From Pyrinomonadaceae bacterium (lineage in GTDB: Bacteria > Acidobacteriota > Blastocatellia > Pyrinomonadales > Pyrinomonadaceae), in assembly GCA_030838445.1 (NCBI GenBank), contig JAUZFQ010000218.1, positions 1 to 64,000 of the forward strand: a stretch of DNA of 64,000 bases, written 5' to 3'. Below the pieces are notes generated by a model. It searched no databases, was not told the origin of the DNA, and saw only the letters and a program-made list of their open reading frames with translations. Below are positions 1-9,166 of the stretch, piece after piece (within the stretch, counting starts at the first letter, position 1; every line of letters begins with the position of its first letter). Made by a program: the position numbers and the translations under genes.

Positions 1-35
1 CGAGGCACGGCGCGCACGCATGCGACCGTGCCTCG
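1..35. terminator. Hairpin at window edge (CGAGGCACGG...CCGTGCCTCG); possible terminator of an off-window gene
   Basis: 10-bp perfect inverted repeat, no clear T-run. Confidence 0.4.
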
Positions 36-276
36 TCTCATGCGCCGACACTCCTTCACACACGCGCAGATATTAACTCCCACGCTCCCATCTCAACGTC
101 CCTTCCACACACCATCAACGTCCGGCAAAATTGCTCAAGCACTTGAGCCTCCACGTCATCCATAATTTCGCAAGTCGCCGGTTGAAACTAAGCGTGAGCG
201 GCACACGTTTATAGCTGACTGAAATGCGGATTCGGTCACCAGTCGCTCCGGCGCGCGAGACGGGGAGGGAAGCGTA

Positions 277-1653
277 ATGCCGTTGGTGAAATTAACGCGG
301 GCGTCGTTCGCCCTCTGCTTGTTGTTGCTGCTCGTGTACGCGGCGGCGGCGCAAAGCGCGCCCGTGGATTTTGCGGAACTGGAAAAGACCGTCGAGGCCG
401 AACTCAAGGAGAATAAGACGCCGGGCGCGGCCGTCGCCGTCGTCAGCGGCGAGCGCGTGCTGTTCGTGAAGGGCTTTGGCGCGACGAGCGCGGAGGGCGG
501 GGCGTCGGTCACGCCCAACACGCTTTTTCGGATGGGTTCGACGACGAAGATGTTCACGGCCGCCGCGCTCCTCACGCTGGCCGACGCGGGGCGCATCAAA
601 CTCGACGCCCCTATCGGCAACTACGTGAAGAACCTCTCGCCGAAAATCGCCGCGCTGACGGCGCACCAACTTCTCAGCCAGTCCGCAGGGTTGCGCGACT
701 TCGCTCCGGCAATCGTGACCAACGACGACGCGGGCTTGAGCCAGAACGTCCGCGCGTGGAAGGACGACGTGTTCTTCACCGAGCCGAACCGCGTCTATTC
801 CTATTCGAGTCCGGGCTACTGGCTGGCGGGCTTCGTCGTCGAAGAACTGCACGGCAAGCCTTACGCCGACGCCTTGCGCGAACTCCTCTTCAACCCGCTC
901 GGCATGACGCGCTCGGCCGTCCGCCCGCTCGCCGCGATGACCTACCCGCTCGCGCTCGGACACAACGTCGAGCAAGGCCGTGCCGTCGTGATCCGCCCGG
1001 TCTTCAACAACGCGGCGATGTATCCGGGCGGCTCGATGTATTCGAGCGCGAACGAACTCGCGCGCTTCGCCGTCGCCTTCCTGAACGGCGGGACGCTCGA
1101 AGGGAAACGCGCGCTCGCCCCGCTCGTCGTCTTGCAGTTGGCGGCGGCGCAGTTTCCGCTGCCGGGCGACGAGGGGGCGTTCTACGGTTACGGCCTGCTC
1201 GGCTTCGAGACGCGCGGCGTCCGCATCGTCTCGCACGGCGGCGTCTCGCGCGGCTACGGCTCGACGATTGATTTCGTGCCCGCGCACAAGCTCGCCGTCG
1301 TCGTGCTCGCCAACCGCAACGGCGAGACGCTCCCGAAGTCGCGACAAAAGGCGTTGGAACTTTTGCTGACGCTCAAGCCGGAGACGAACGCGCAGCCGAC
1401 GCCGCTCGCCGTGAGCGCGGAAGAGATGCGTCGTTACGTCGGCAAGTTCTCGCACGAGCCGCAGGTGTGGGAGGTCTTCGTCAAAGAGAACAAGTTGCAC
1501 GTCAGGGAAGACGGCAGAGAGTTTCCGCTCACGAAGACGGGGAAGGCCAAGTTCACTTACGAACAGGGCGAACTCATTTTCCTGTCGAACGAGCGCGGCG
1601 AAGTCGAGCACCTGTCGCTCGGTTTATACGCGGCGCGGAAAGTTAAACCGTAG
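277..1653 (+). CDS. Serine hydrolase, class C beta-lactamase/D-alanyl-D-alanine carboxypeptidase-like family, secreted
   Basis: Signal peptide; SxxK motif in MGSTTKMFTAAALL; YSYSSPGYWLAG; HGG motif (SHGGVSRGYGS). Confidence 0.9.
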   Translation: MPLVKLTRASFALCLLLLLVYAAAAQSAPVDFAELEKTVEAELKENKTPGAAVAVVSGERVLFVKGFGATSAEGGASVTPNTLFRMGSTTKMFTAAALLTLADAGRIKLDAPIGNYVKNLSPKIAALTAHQLLSQSAGLRDFAPAIVTNDDAGLSQNVRAWKDDVFFTEPNRVYSYSSPGYWLAGFVVEELHGKPYADALRELLFNPLGMTRSAVRPLAAMTYPLALGHNVEQGRAVVIRPVFNNAAMYPGGSMYSSANELARFAVAFLNGGTLEGKRALAPLVVLQLAAAQFPLPGDEGAFYGYGLLGFETRGVRIVSHGGVSRGYGSTIDFVPAHKLAVVVLANRNGETLPKSRQKALELLLTLKPETNAQPTPLAVSAEEMRRYVGKFSHEPQVWEVFVKENKLHVREDGREFPLTKTGKAKFTYEQGELIFLSNERGEVEHLSLGLYAARKVKP

Positions 1654-1700
1654 GCGCGAAGAGAAGCGACGCGCAGACGGCAGTGAGTGGCAAGTGACTG

Positions 1701-1748
1701 AGATTTTCAGCCTCTAAGATTTTCAGTCTCTAAGATGTTCAGTCGTTG
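1701..1748. repeat. Three tandem 16-bp repeats (agattttcagYctcta) in the intergenic region
   Basis: agattttcagcctcta / agattttcagtctcta / agatgttcagtcgttg. Confidence 0.8.
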
Positions 1749-1765
1749 ATAGCGAGGGACGGAAG

Positions 1766-3196
1766 ATGAAAAAGATATACGCGATGTCCGTGTTGTTGAC
1801 GCTCCTGCTGGCGGCGGCCGTGCAGGGTAATCCGCCCGAGCCGAACACGACGGCCTTCGTCGGCGTGAACGTGATCCCGATGGACAGGGAGCGCGTGCTG
1901 GCCGACCAGACCGTGATCGTCCGCGACGGCGTGATTGTCGAGATGGGCGACGCGAAGAAGGTGCGCGTGCCGCGCGACGCGCGCAGGATTGACGGGCGCG
2001 GGAAGTTTTTGATTCCGGGGCTGACGGACATGCACGTCCACCTGTTCACCGACGACGAGTTTCCCGACGCGCTCGCCGAGGACGAGTTGAAGATCATGCT
2101 GGCGCAGGGTGTGACGACGATCCGCTTGATGACGGGGACGCCGGAGCAACTCGTGCTGCGTGCGAAGGCGGCGCGCGGCGAGATCGTCGCGCCGACGATC
2201 TACGCGGCGAGTCCGCAGTTCACCGGGCGGAAGGCAACGAACGCTTACGTCGTGACGAACGAGGCGGAGGCGCGCGAGTCTGTGCAGAAGGCCAAGCGCG
2301 ACGGCTACGACTATTTGAAGATGACCACGTTCCTCAAGCCGGAAGTTTACGAGGCCATCGTCGCGGAGGCGGCGCGGCAGAACATACGTGTCATCGGCCA
2401 CGCCGACAGCCGCTCGGTGGGCTTACAGCGCGCGCTCAAAGCCGGACAGCAGATCGAGCATCTCGACTCGTACCTCGAAGCGTTGCTGCCGGAAAATTCG
2501 CCCGTCAAAGGTTCAGTCTCCGACCTCTACATTTACCAGCCGAAGAACTGGGAGAGCCTCGACGTGTTGGACGAAAATAAAATCCCTGAGATCGCGCGCG
2601 CGAGCGTCCGCGCGAACCCGTTCACCGTGCCGACGCAGTACTTCTTCAAGTCAACTTTCGGCATCGGGAGAACCGAAGAGTCCATCAGGGCGCAACCAGA
2701 CATACGCTTCTACCCGCCGCAGACGGTTGACCTGTGGGTCGGCTACAGCAAGAGGTATCTGGCGCAGGCGGCGTCGCCCGAACGACGCGCGAAGTACATC
2801 GCCGTCAAGAACAAACTCATCAAAGCCATCCACGACGCGGGCGGCAAAATTCTCGCCGGTTCGGACACGCCCGAATGGCTCTTGCTCTACGGCTACACGC
2901 TGCACCGCGAACTGCGCGCTTTGAACGAGGCCGGACTCTCCACTTACGCCGCGCTCGCCGCCGCCACGCGCAACCCGGCGGAGTTCTTCGGGACGATCAA
3001 AACCACCGGCACTATCGAACGCGGCAAGCGCGCCGACTTGGTGTTGCTCGAAGCCGACCCGCTCGCTCATATCTCGAACACCGAACGGCGCGCGGGCGTG
3101 ATGCTCAAAGGTCGCTGGTTCACGCAAGCCGAACTCGACCGCACGCTCGACGAGATCGCCCCGCGCTTCCGCCACGCCCTCGACGGGAAGCATTAA
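1766..3196 (+). CDS. Amidohydrolase family protein (imidazolonepropionase-like), exported
   Basis: Signal peptide; GLTDMHVHLF metal-binding HxH; GSDTPEW; AALAAATRNPAEFFG. Confidence 0.9.
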   Translation: MKKIYAMSVLLTLLLAAAVQGNPPEPNTTAFVGVNVIPMDRERVLADQTVIVRDGVIVEMGDAKKVRVPRDARRIDGRGKFLIPGLTDMHVHLFTDDEFPDALAEDELKIMLAQGVTTIRLMTGTPEQLVLRAKAARGEIVAPTIYAASPQFTGRKATNAYVVTNEAEARESVQKAKRDGYDYLKMTTFLKPEVYEAIVAEAARQNIRVIGHADSRSVGLQRALKAGQQIEHLDSYLEALLPENSPVKGSVSDLYIYQPKNWESLDVLDENKIPEIARASVRANPFTVPTQYFFKSTFGIGRTEESIRAQPDIRFYPPQTVDLWVGYSKRYLAQAASPERRAKYIAVKNKLIKAIHDAGGKILAGSDTPEWLLLYGYTLHRELRALNEAGLSTYAALAAATRNPAEFFGTIKTTGTIERGKRADLVLLEADPLAHISNTERRAGVMLKGRWFTQAELDRTLDEIAPRFRHALDGKH

Positions 3197-3263
3197 AAGC
3201 AGGGGCACGACCCGACGGCCGACTCGCCCGGCCGCCACCATGGCCGGACAGTCTCTCTCCGCC

Positions 3264-4166
3264 TTACTCATTCCGCGTGCGGGTTAAGAATGCGAGCACC
3301 GCCTCGTTGAACGCCGCCGGGTTCTCACGGGCCAAGGCGTGTCCCGCCTTCGGGATCATAGCCCGCCCGGCCTTCGGCAGAATCCGCGCCAACTCTTCGT
3401 TGACGAGTTGATGAATCTTGATCGTCTGCTCGCCGGTGACGATCAGGACGGGCATGCGCAACCGCCCGACTTTATCCTTCGGTAAGTTAGGGTAAGGATC
3501 GGAGGACACGGCGAGAGCCTTCATCGCGCGCGCGTTCTGCATGATCGCGGCCACGCGTTCGGGCGGGAGTTGATCGAAGCCGCGCGTCCCGAAGAAGCCG
3601 TCCACGAAAATTCTCATCGCCCCCTGATCATCGCCCGCCCGAAATGCGCGAGCGGCCGGCTCGTGAATCGTTGACATGAACTCGCGGTAGGCATCCGCCC
3701 CGGCGGGGGAGTCTCTCGCCCAAGAGTGGAGGGGCGGCTCTGCCAGCACGAGACTGCGCACCATCTCCGGGTGTTTGACGGCCAGCGCCAGCGCTGCGAA
3801 CGCCCCGATGGAAGTGCCCACCAGATGCACGCGTCCGAGCTTGAGTCGGCGGATGAAGGCCGCAAGGTCATCGGCCTCCGTGTACGCCGAATGATCTGTT
3901 GCCGTCAGCGGATTGTTGTTCGGGTAGTTGTAGCGGCGGCTGTATGAGATGACGCGGTAGTATCTGGAGAACGAGTTGACTTGCGACTCCCACGAACGGT
4001 AATCACCCTGCCCGCCATGAAGCAGGATGAGCGGCTCACCTTGCCCCCGCTCGATGTAATGCAGTTCCACGCCGCGGACGCGAATCTTTGTCGGCTGGAC
4101 GCTTTGCCCGTCGGCATCTCCGCAGAGCAGTAAAGCGAGCAGGGTGAGCGACGCAAGTTTCATCAT
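3264..4166 (-). CDS. Alpha/beta hydrolase
   Basis: LILLHGGQGDYRSW oxyanion region; GTSIGA nucleophile elbow; GHALARENP catalytic His. Confidence 0.9.
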   Translation of the reverse strand: MMKLASLTLLALLLCGDADGQSVQPTKIRVRGVELHYIERGQGEPLILLHGGQGDYRSWESQVNSFSRYYRVISYSRRYNYPNNNPLTATDHSAYTEADDLAAFIRRLKLGRVHLVGTSIGAFAALALAVKHPEMVRSLVLAEPPLHSWARDSPAGADAYREFMSTIHEPAARAFRAGDDQGAMRIFVDGFFGTRGFDQLPPERVAAIMQNARAMKALAVSSDPYPNLPKDKVGRLRMPVLIVTGEQTIKIHQLVNEELARILPKAGRAMIPKAGHALARENPAAFNEAVLAFLTRTRNE

Positions 4167-4427
4167 TCGCCCATCATACCTTTCTTTTCCGCGCCCCGTT
4201 CAAACCCGCGCATTTTCTCACGGCGTCACGCCCGACCCGCCCGCCGCGCATCCACCTTTCTCCGCGCGAAGTCCGAGGCCGCGCGCACACGAATAAGATT
4301 TGTTTATTCGTCAAATGTTAATAAATAAGAAATCTCGCTCGGAAAGTCGCCGCACGTAATCTCGCCAAGTTTCCCGCCTGTTAACTAAAAGCAAGACTGC
4401 CAACAGTTGAGTCACGCCGTGTGGTCG

Positions 4428-4442
4428 CGGCACGTTCGTTGC
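4428..4442 (+). promoter_or_regulatory. Sigma-54 (RpoN)-type -24/-12 promoter: CGGCACGTTCGTTGC
   Basis: GG-N10-GC with GGCACG and TTGC; 125 bp upstream of the likely ATG at 4567. Confidence 0.65.
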
Positions 4443-4566
4443 CCCTGTGTGTCTGCGAGCAAGAGCCAACTTTCGGCCGTCGCCCGGTGCTCAGCCCTCA
4501 CCGGCGGCGGCGACACGAAATACGCAACGGCAAATCTCAATCAAGTTTGTGGTTAAAGGAGATGTC

Positions 4567-7500
4567 ATGACGAGAAGTAAATTCAAACTAATGGCCGCGG
4601 CCGTGATGCTGTTCGCTTTGAGCGTCGCGGCCTCAGGGCAGACGGAGACGGGGCAGGTGATCGGAAAAATTTCAGACCCGAACGGCGCGCTCGTCGCCGG
4701 GGCGGCCGTGACCATCAAGTCGGTCAACACGGGACGCGAGTTGACCGCCACCTCGAACGAGGAAGGGACGTACACGGTCACGAATCTGCAACCGGGACTC
4801 TACGACGTGACCACGAGCGCGCCGGGCTTTGCGCCCAACACGCAGCGCGTGCAGGTGACGGTCGGCTCGCGCACCTCGGTCGAGACGGCGCTCGCCGTCG
4901 GCGGCGTGGGCGGCGAGACGATCAACGTCGTCGCGGGCGGCGGCGTCGAGGTCAACACGCAGACGCAGGAGTTGTCCAACGTCGTTTCGGGGACGCAGAT
5001 TCGCGAACTCCCGACCATCACGCGCAACCCTTATAACCTCGTCCAGTTGTCCGGCAACGCCTCGACCGACGACCCCAGCACGTCGCAGAACGACACGTCG
5101 GGCACGGCCACTTATCGCGGCGCGGGCGCGTCTTTGAACGGCCAACGCGCCGCCAGCACCAACATCTTGCTCGACGGCACGGACAACAACAACTCTTACA
5201 CGGCGACCGTCGGCCAACTCATCCCGCTCGATTCGGTGCAGGAGTTTCGCGTCATCACGAGCAACTTCTCGGCCGAGTACGGGCGCGCTTCGGGCGGCAT
5301 CGTCAACGTGGCGACGCGCGCGGGCAGCAACGAGTTTCACGGCACGGCCTACGCCTTCAACCGTCTCTCGAAACTCGCCTCGAACGGCTTCTCCAACAAC
5401 GCGACGGGCGTGCCGCGCGGCGTGTTCACGCGCAACCAGTTCGGCTACTCGGCGGGCGGGCGCATCGTCAAAGATAAACTGTTCTTCTTCAACAGCACCG
5501 AATGGACGCGCGTGCGCAGTCAGGGCGAACTGCTCGCCTTCGTCCCCACGTCGCAGTTGATCGCGCTCTCCGCCCCGGCGACGCGCGATTTCTTCAGCGG
5601 CTACACGCTCGCCGCGCGCCCCACGGGTCGCATCCGCAACGCGGGCGAACTCGGCATCACAGGCGTCCCGGCCGGAACTCCCGCGTTCCAAGAAGTCGCC
5701 TACTCCGTGCCGACAGACCTCGGCGGCGGCTTCCCCCAGAACGACCTCTCAACCGTCACGCGCATTGACTGGAACGTCAATGACAAGACGCAAATCTACG
5801 GACGCTACGCGCTGCAAGACAACATCACGCTTGAAGGCACGGGCGCGAACAGTCCCTATCAGGGCTTCAACACGGGCACGACGGCCTACAACCAGAACTT
5901 CCTCGTCTCGCTGACGCGCACGCTCTCGCCGAATCTCGTGTCGGCGTCGAAGCTGGCCTTCAACCGCGTCAACACCGGCAGCCCCCTGGGCGAGCAACCG
6001 GCGGGGCCGACGCTCTACGTCAACGAGACGTTCGCCGTCAACATTGATCAGAACACGCCGGTCAACATCGCGTTCCCCGGTTACCTGCCGTTCAATCCCG
6101 GCAGCGCGATCCCGGCCAACGGCCCGACCAACCAGATTCAGTTCTATCAGGATTTCAACTACCAACTCGGCAGCAACCATCAACTCCGCTTCGGCGGGCA
6201 GTATTTCAACATCCAGCAGAACCGCACCTTCGGCGCGTTTCTCAACTCGGTGCAGACGCTCGGCAACAACACGCAGCAGGCGCTCAACAACCTCGTCGCC
6301 GGTCAACTCGTGAAGTTTCAGGGCGCGGTCGATCCGCAGGGCGGCTTCCCCGGCAGCTTCGTGACGACGCCGCTCGCGCCGCCCAGTTTCAGCCGCAGCA
6401 ACGTCTACAACGAGTGGGCTGCTTACTTCAACGACTCGTGGCGCGTGCGCCCGACCCTGACGCTCAACCTCGGCCTCCGCTACGAGTACTACGGCGTGCA
6501 GCACAACAAGAACCCGGAACTCGATTCCAACTTCTACTTCGGCGAGGGCAGCACCTTGCAGGAGCGCATCCGCAACGGCAGCGTGCAGGTCGCCAAGAAC
6601 AGCCCGGTCGGCGGGCTGTGGAAGAAAGACCTCAACAACTTCGCGCCGCGCGTCGGCTTCGCGTGGGACGTGCTCGGCGACGGCAAGACTTCCTTGCGCG
6701 GCGGCTACGGCATGTCCTACGAGCGCAACTTCGGCAACGTCACCTATAACGTGATCCAGAACCCGCCCGCGCAGACGGTCGTCGCGCTGACGGCGGGCGT
6801 CGAAGTTCCTTCGCTCTCGATCTCGCGCAACAACTCAGGCCCGCTGGCCGGAAGCGGCACGACCATCCGCCTGCCCGGCGCGAGCCTGCGCCACGTCCGC
6901 GAGGACATCACGAACGCCTACGCGCATTTCTGGAGCGCGGCGTTGGAGCGTGAAGTCGGGCGCGGCACGGTGGCCTCCATCGAGTATTCCGGCTCGGCCG
7001 GGCGCGACCTCTACTCTCTGGAGAACATCAACCGCACCGGCACGGGTCTCGTCTATCTCAACAGCACCACGCCCACACCCACCGGCGGCGCGTCGAACCG
7101 CCTCAACGGCCAGTACACCAACATCAACACGCGCGCCAACAACGGCTACTCGAACTACAACGCGCTCGTCTTCGGCATCGAGAGCAACAACTTCCGCAAC
7201 CGCGGCTTGCAGTTCACCGCGCGCTACACGCTCTCGCAGGCGAAGGACAACTTGAGTTCGACCTTCAGCGACTCGAATGCCAACGCCAGCCTCGGCCTGC
7301 TCGACCCGTTCGATCCGAAGTTGGATTACGGCTACGCCGACTTCGACGCGCGCCATCGCTTCGTCAGCAGCTTCAACTACGAAGTGCCTTACTTCGACAC
7401 GGTGGACAGCAAGTTCGTCCGCCACCTGCTCGGCGGCTTCGCGCTGACCGGGATATTTACGGCGCGCACCGGCAACCCGTTCTCGGTCTTCGACTGCACG

Positions 7501-7971
7501 ACGGCCAACAGCGGCGCGTGCCCGCGCTACCGTCCGGCGGGCGGCGCGTCGGTCAACTTCAACGGCACCGGCACGCCGGCGTCCGTCGGCGCGAACGCGT
7601 TCAGCTACCTGCAACTGCCTGCGGCGAATCCGTTCGTCAACCCGGTCAGCAACACGGGCGTCGTCGGGCCGTTCCCCGAAGACATGACGAAGCGTAACGC
7701 CTTCCGCGGCCCCGGCTTCTGGAACATGGACATGGGCCTCTACAAGCGCATCAGGTTCAACGAGAAGTACAGCGTGCAACTCAGGCTTGAAGCCTTCAAC
7801 GTCTTCAACCACTCGAACCTGTTCATCGCGCCCGGCTCGCTCGACATCAGCGGCTTCACCGACGCGGCGGGCAACCCGACGGCTTCGTTCATCACGGCGA
7901 ACCGCGGCGTCTTCACCAGCGGCAATCTCGAACGTCGCAACGTGCAACTCGCGGCGAAGTTCATCTTCTGA
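4567..7971 (+). CDS. TonB-dependent receptor, Oar-like, with N-terminal carboxypeptidase-regulatory-like domain
   Basis: ORF 4447-7971; start at 4567 (MTRSKFKLMAAAVMLF) after GGAG RBS; signal peptide; CarboxypepD_reg-like TGQVIGKISDPNGALVAGAAVTIKSVNTG; plug/barrel; C-terminal aromatic KFIF. Confidence 0.93.
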   Translation: MTRSKFKLMAAAVMLFALSVAASGQTETGQVIGKISDPNGALVAGAAVTIKSVNTGRELTATSNEEGTYTVTNLQPGLYDVTTSAPGFAPNTQRVQVTVGSRTSVETALAVGGVGGETINVVAGGGVEVNTQTQELSNVVSGTQIRELPTITRNPYNLVQLSGNASTDDPSTSQNDTSGTATYRGAGASLNGQRAASTNILLDGTDNNNSYTATVGQLIPLDSVQEFRVITSNFSAEYGRASGGIVNVATRAGSNEFHGTAYAFNRLSKLASNGFSNNATGVPRGVFTRNQFGYSAGGRIVKDKLFFFNSTEWTRVRSQGELLAFVPTSQLIALSAPATRDFFSGYTLAARPTGRIRNAGELGITGVPAGTPAFQEVAYSVPTDLGGGFPQNDLSTVTRIDWNVNDKTQIYGRYALQDNITLEGTGANSPYQGFNTGTTAYNQNFLVSLTRTLSPNLVSASKLAFNRVNTGSPLGEQPAGPTLYVNETFAVNIDQNTPVNIAFPGYLPFNPGSAIPANGPTNQIQFYQDFNYQLGSNHQLRFGGQYFNIQQNRTFGAFLNSVQTLGNNTQQALNNLVAGQLVKFQGAVDPQGGFPGSFVTTPLAPPSFSRSNVYNEWAAYFNDSWRVRPTLTLNLGLRYEYYGVQHNKNPELDSNFYFGEGSTLQERIRNGSVQVAKNSPVGGLWKKDLNNFAPRVGFAWDVLGDGKTSLRGGYGMSYERNFGNVTYNVIQNPPAQTVVALTAGVEVPSLSISRNNSGPLAGSGTTIRLPGASLRHVREDITNAYAHFWSAALEREVGRGTVASIEYSGSAGRDLYSLENINRTGTGLVYLNSTTPTPTGGASNRLNGQYTNINTRANNGYSNYNALVFGIESNNFRNRGLQFTARYTLSQAKDNLSSTFSDSNANASLGLLDPFDPKLDYGYADFDARHRFVSSFNYEVPYFDTVDSKFVRHLLGGFALTGIFTARTGNPFSVFDCTTANSGACPRYRPAGGASVNFNGTGTPASVGANAFSYLQLPAANPFVNPVSNTGVVGPFPEDMTKRNAFRGPGFWNMDMGLYKRIRFNEKYSVQLRLEAFNVFNHSNLFIAPGSLDISGFTDAAGNPTASFITANRGVFTSGNLERRNVQLAAKFIF

Positions 7972-8000
7972 CTTTCGGGCGACTGAAAGTTTTTCACGCG

Positions 8001-8040
8001 GCGGGAGAGTCTTGAACGAAAGACTCTCCCCCGCCTTTCT
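8001..8040 (+). terminator. Rho-independent-type hairpin
   Basis: GGGAGAGTCTTgaacgAAAGACTCTCCC followed by a T-rich stretch. Confidence 0.75.
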
Positions 8041-8056
8041 CATTCAACCCGCCGTG

Positions 8057-9157
8057 ATGATCTCTCTCAACGCACGCCGCGCCTTCAACTGTGCCCGTGC
8101 CTTCAACTGTGTCCGTGCCTTCACCTGCGTCTTCGCCTGCGCGCTGCTGCTTGCCGCCGCCAACAATCTCTACGCACAGACCGACACGGGCATTGATTCC
8201 GAGTCGAACGACCCCGGCTTTGGCGGGGCGCACACGATTCAGGGGCGCATCTTCGCGCCTTCGGGGCGACAACTCGGCAGGCGCGTCCGCGTCCGGCTCG
8301 GCGGCGTGCGCGGCGAAGCGTCCGTGATGAGCGACGACAACGGCGCGTTCACCTTTCGCCGTCTGAACGGCGGCACGTATCGTCTGACCGTCGAAGCGGG
8401 CACGGAGTTTGAGACGGCCGCAGAGACCGTTGACATCATTGACTCGCCGCTCCGCAACCGGCGCGCGGGTCAAGTAGTCTCCGTCCAGATTCAGTTGCGT
8501 CTGAAACGTGAGGAGGGGGCGGGGAAGCCCGGCGTCGTCAACGCCGCGCTCGCCGCGATCCCGAAAGAGGCGCGCGAACTCTACGAGGAGGCGCTTCGTT
8601 CGGCGAAGGCCGGGGAGCACAAGCGTGCGGTGGAACAGTTGAAACAGGCCGTCGCCGTCTACCCGAAGTTTACGCTCGCCTTCAACGAACTCGGCGTGCA
8701 GTATCTCGGCCTCGGCGAGACGGAGAAAGCGGCGGAAGCACTGCGCTCCGCGCTCGCGCTCGAACCCGACGCCTTCGTCCTCCGGCTCAACTACGGCATC
8801 GTGCTCTTGCAACGCAAGCGCTTCGCCGACGCTGAAGCGGAACTGAGCCGCGCGATAAAGTTGAGCAACGCCTCTTTCGCCGCGCACCTTTATCGCGGGC
8901 GCGCTCTGATCGGTCTCATCCATTACGAGGAAGCGGAGCGCGAGTTGCGTCGCGCCCTCGCGCTCGGCGGCGACGAGGCGCGCATGGCACACAGGTATCT
9001 CGGCGCGATACACATCGAGCGCGGCGAGAACGCGCTCGCCGTCGAAGCGTTGGAGACTTACCTGCGGCTCGACCCGAAAGCCGCCGAAGCCGACGCGATT
9101 CGCGGGATCATCAAACAACTGCGGGCGCAGACGGGGAAACCGCAAAAGTTTAAGTGA
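8057..9157 (+). CDS. Exported TPR-repeat protein with N-terminal carboxypeptidase-regulatory-like domain
   Basis: ORF 7787-9157; in-frame ATG at 8057 gives a signal peptide; IQGRIFAPSGRQLGRRVRVRLGG; TPRs (ELGVQYLGLGETEKAAEALRSALALEPD...). Confidence 0.85.
   Translation: MISLNARRAFNCARAFNCVRAFTCVFACALLLAAANNLYAQTDTGIDSESNDPGFGGAHTIQGRIFAPSGRQLGRRVRVRLGGVRGEASVMSDDNGAFTFRRLNGGTYRLTVEAGTEFETAAETVDIIDSPLRNRRAGQVVSVQIQLRLKREEGAGKPGVVNAALAAIPKEARELYEEALRSAKAGEHKRAVEQLKQAVAVYPKFTLAFNELGVQYLGLGETEKAAEALRSALALEPDAFVLRLNYGIVLLQRKRFADAEAELSRAIKLSNASFAAHLYRGRALIGLIHYEEAERELRRALALGGDEARMAHRYLGAIHIERGENALAVEALETYLRLDPKAAEADAIRGIIKQLRAQTGKPQKFK
8078..8131 (+). repeat. 18-bp tandem repeat x3 inside the signal-peptide coding region
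   Basis: cgcgccttcaactgtgcc/cgtgccttcaactgtgtc/cgtgccttcacctgcgtc encoding RAFNCA RAFNCV RAFTCV. Confidence 0.85.
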
Positions 9158-9166
9158 GCGCGCGGC

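Noticed and set aside
292-1611. 439-aa antisense ORF
   Set aside because: Arg/Glu/Val-rich shadow ORF opposite a clear serine hydrolase; typical of high-GC coding DNA.
6835-8043. 402-aa antisense ORF across the TonB receptor
   Set aside because: Low-complexity Arg/Ala/Val translation, no motifs; overlaps a well-supported CDS.
7787-8056. Upstream part of ORF 7787-9157
   Set aside because: Overlaps the TonB receptor 3' end and terminator; ATG at 8057 followed by a signal peptide is the credible start.
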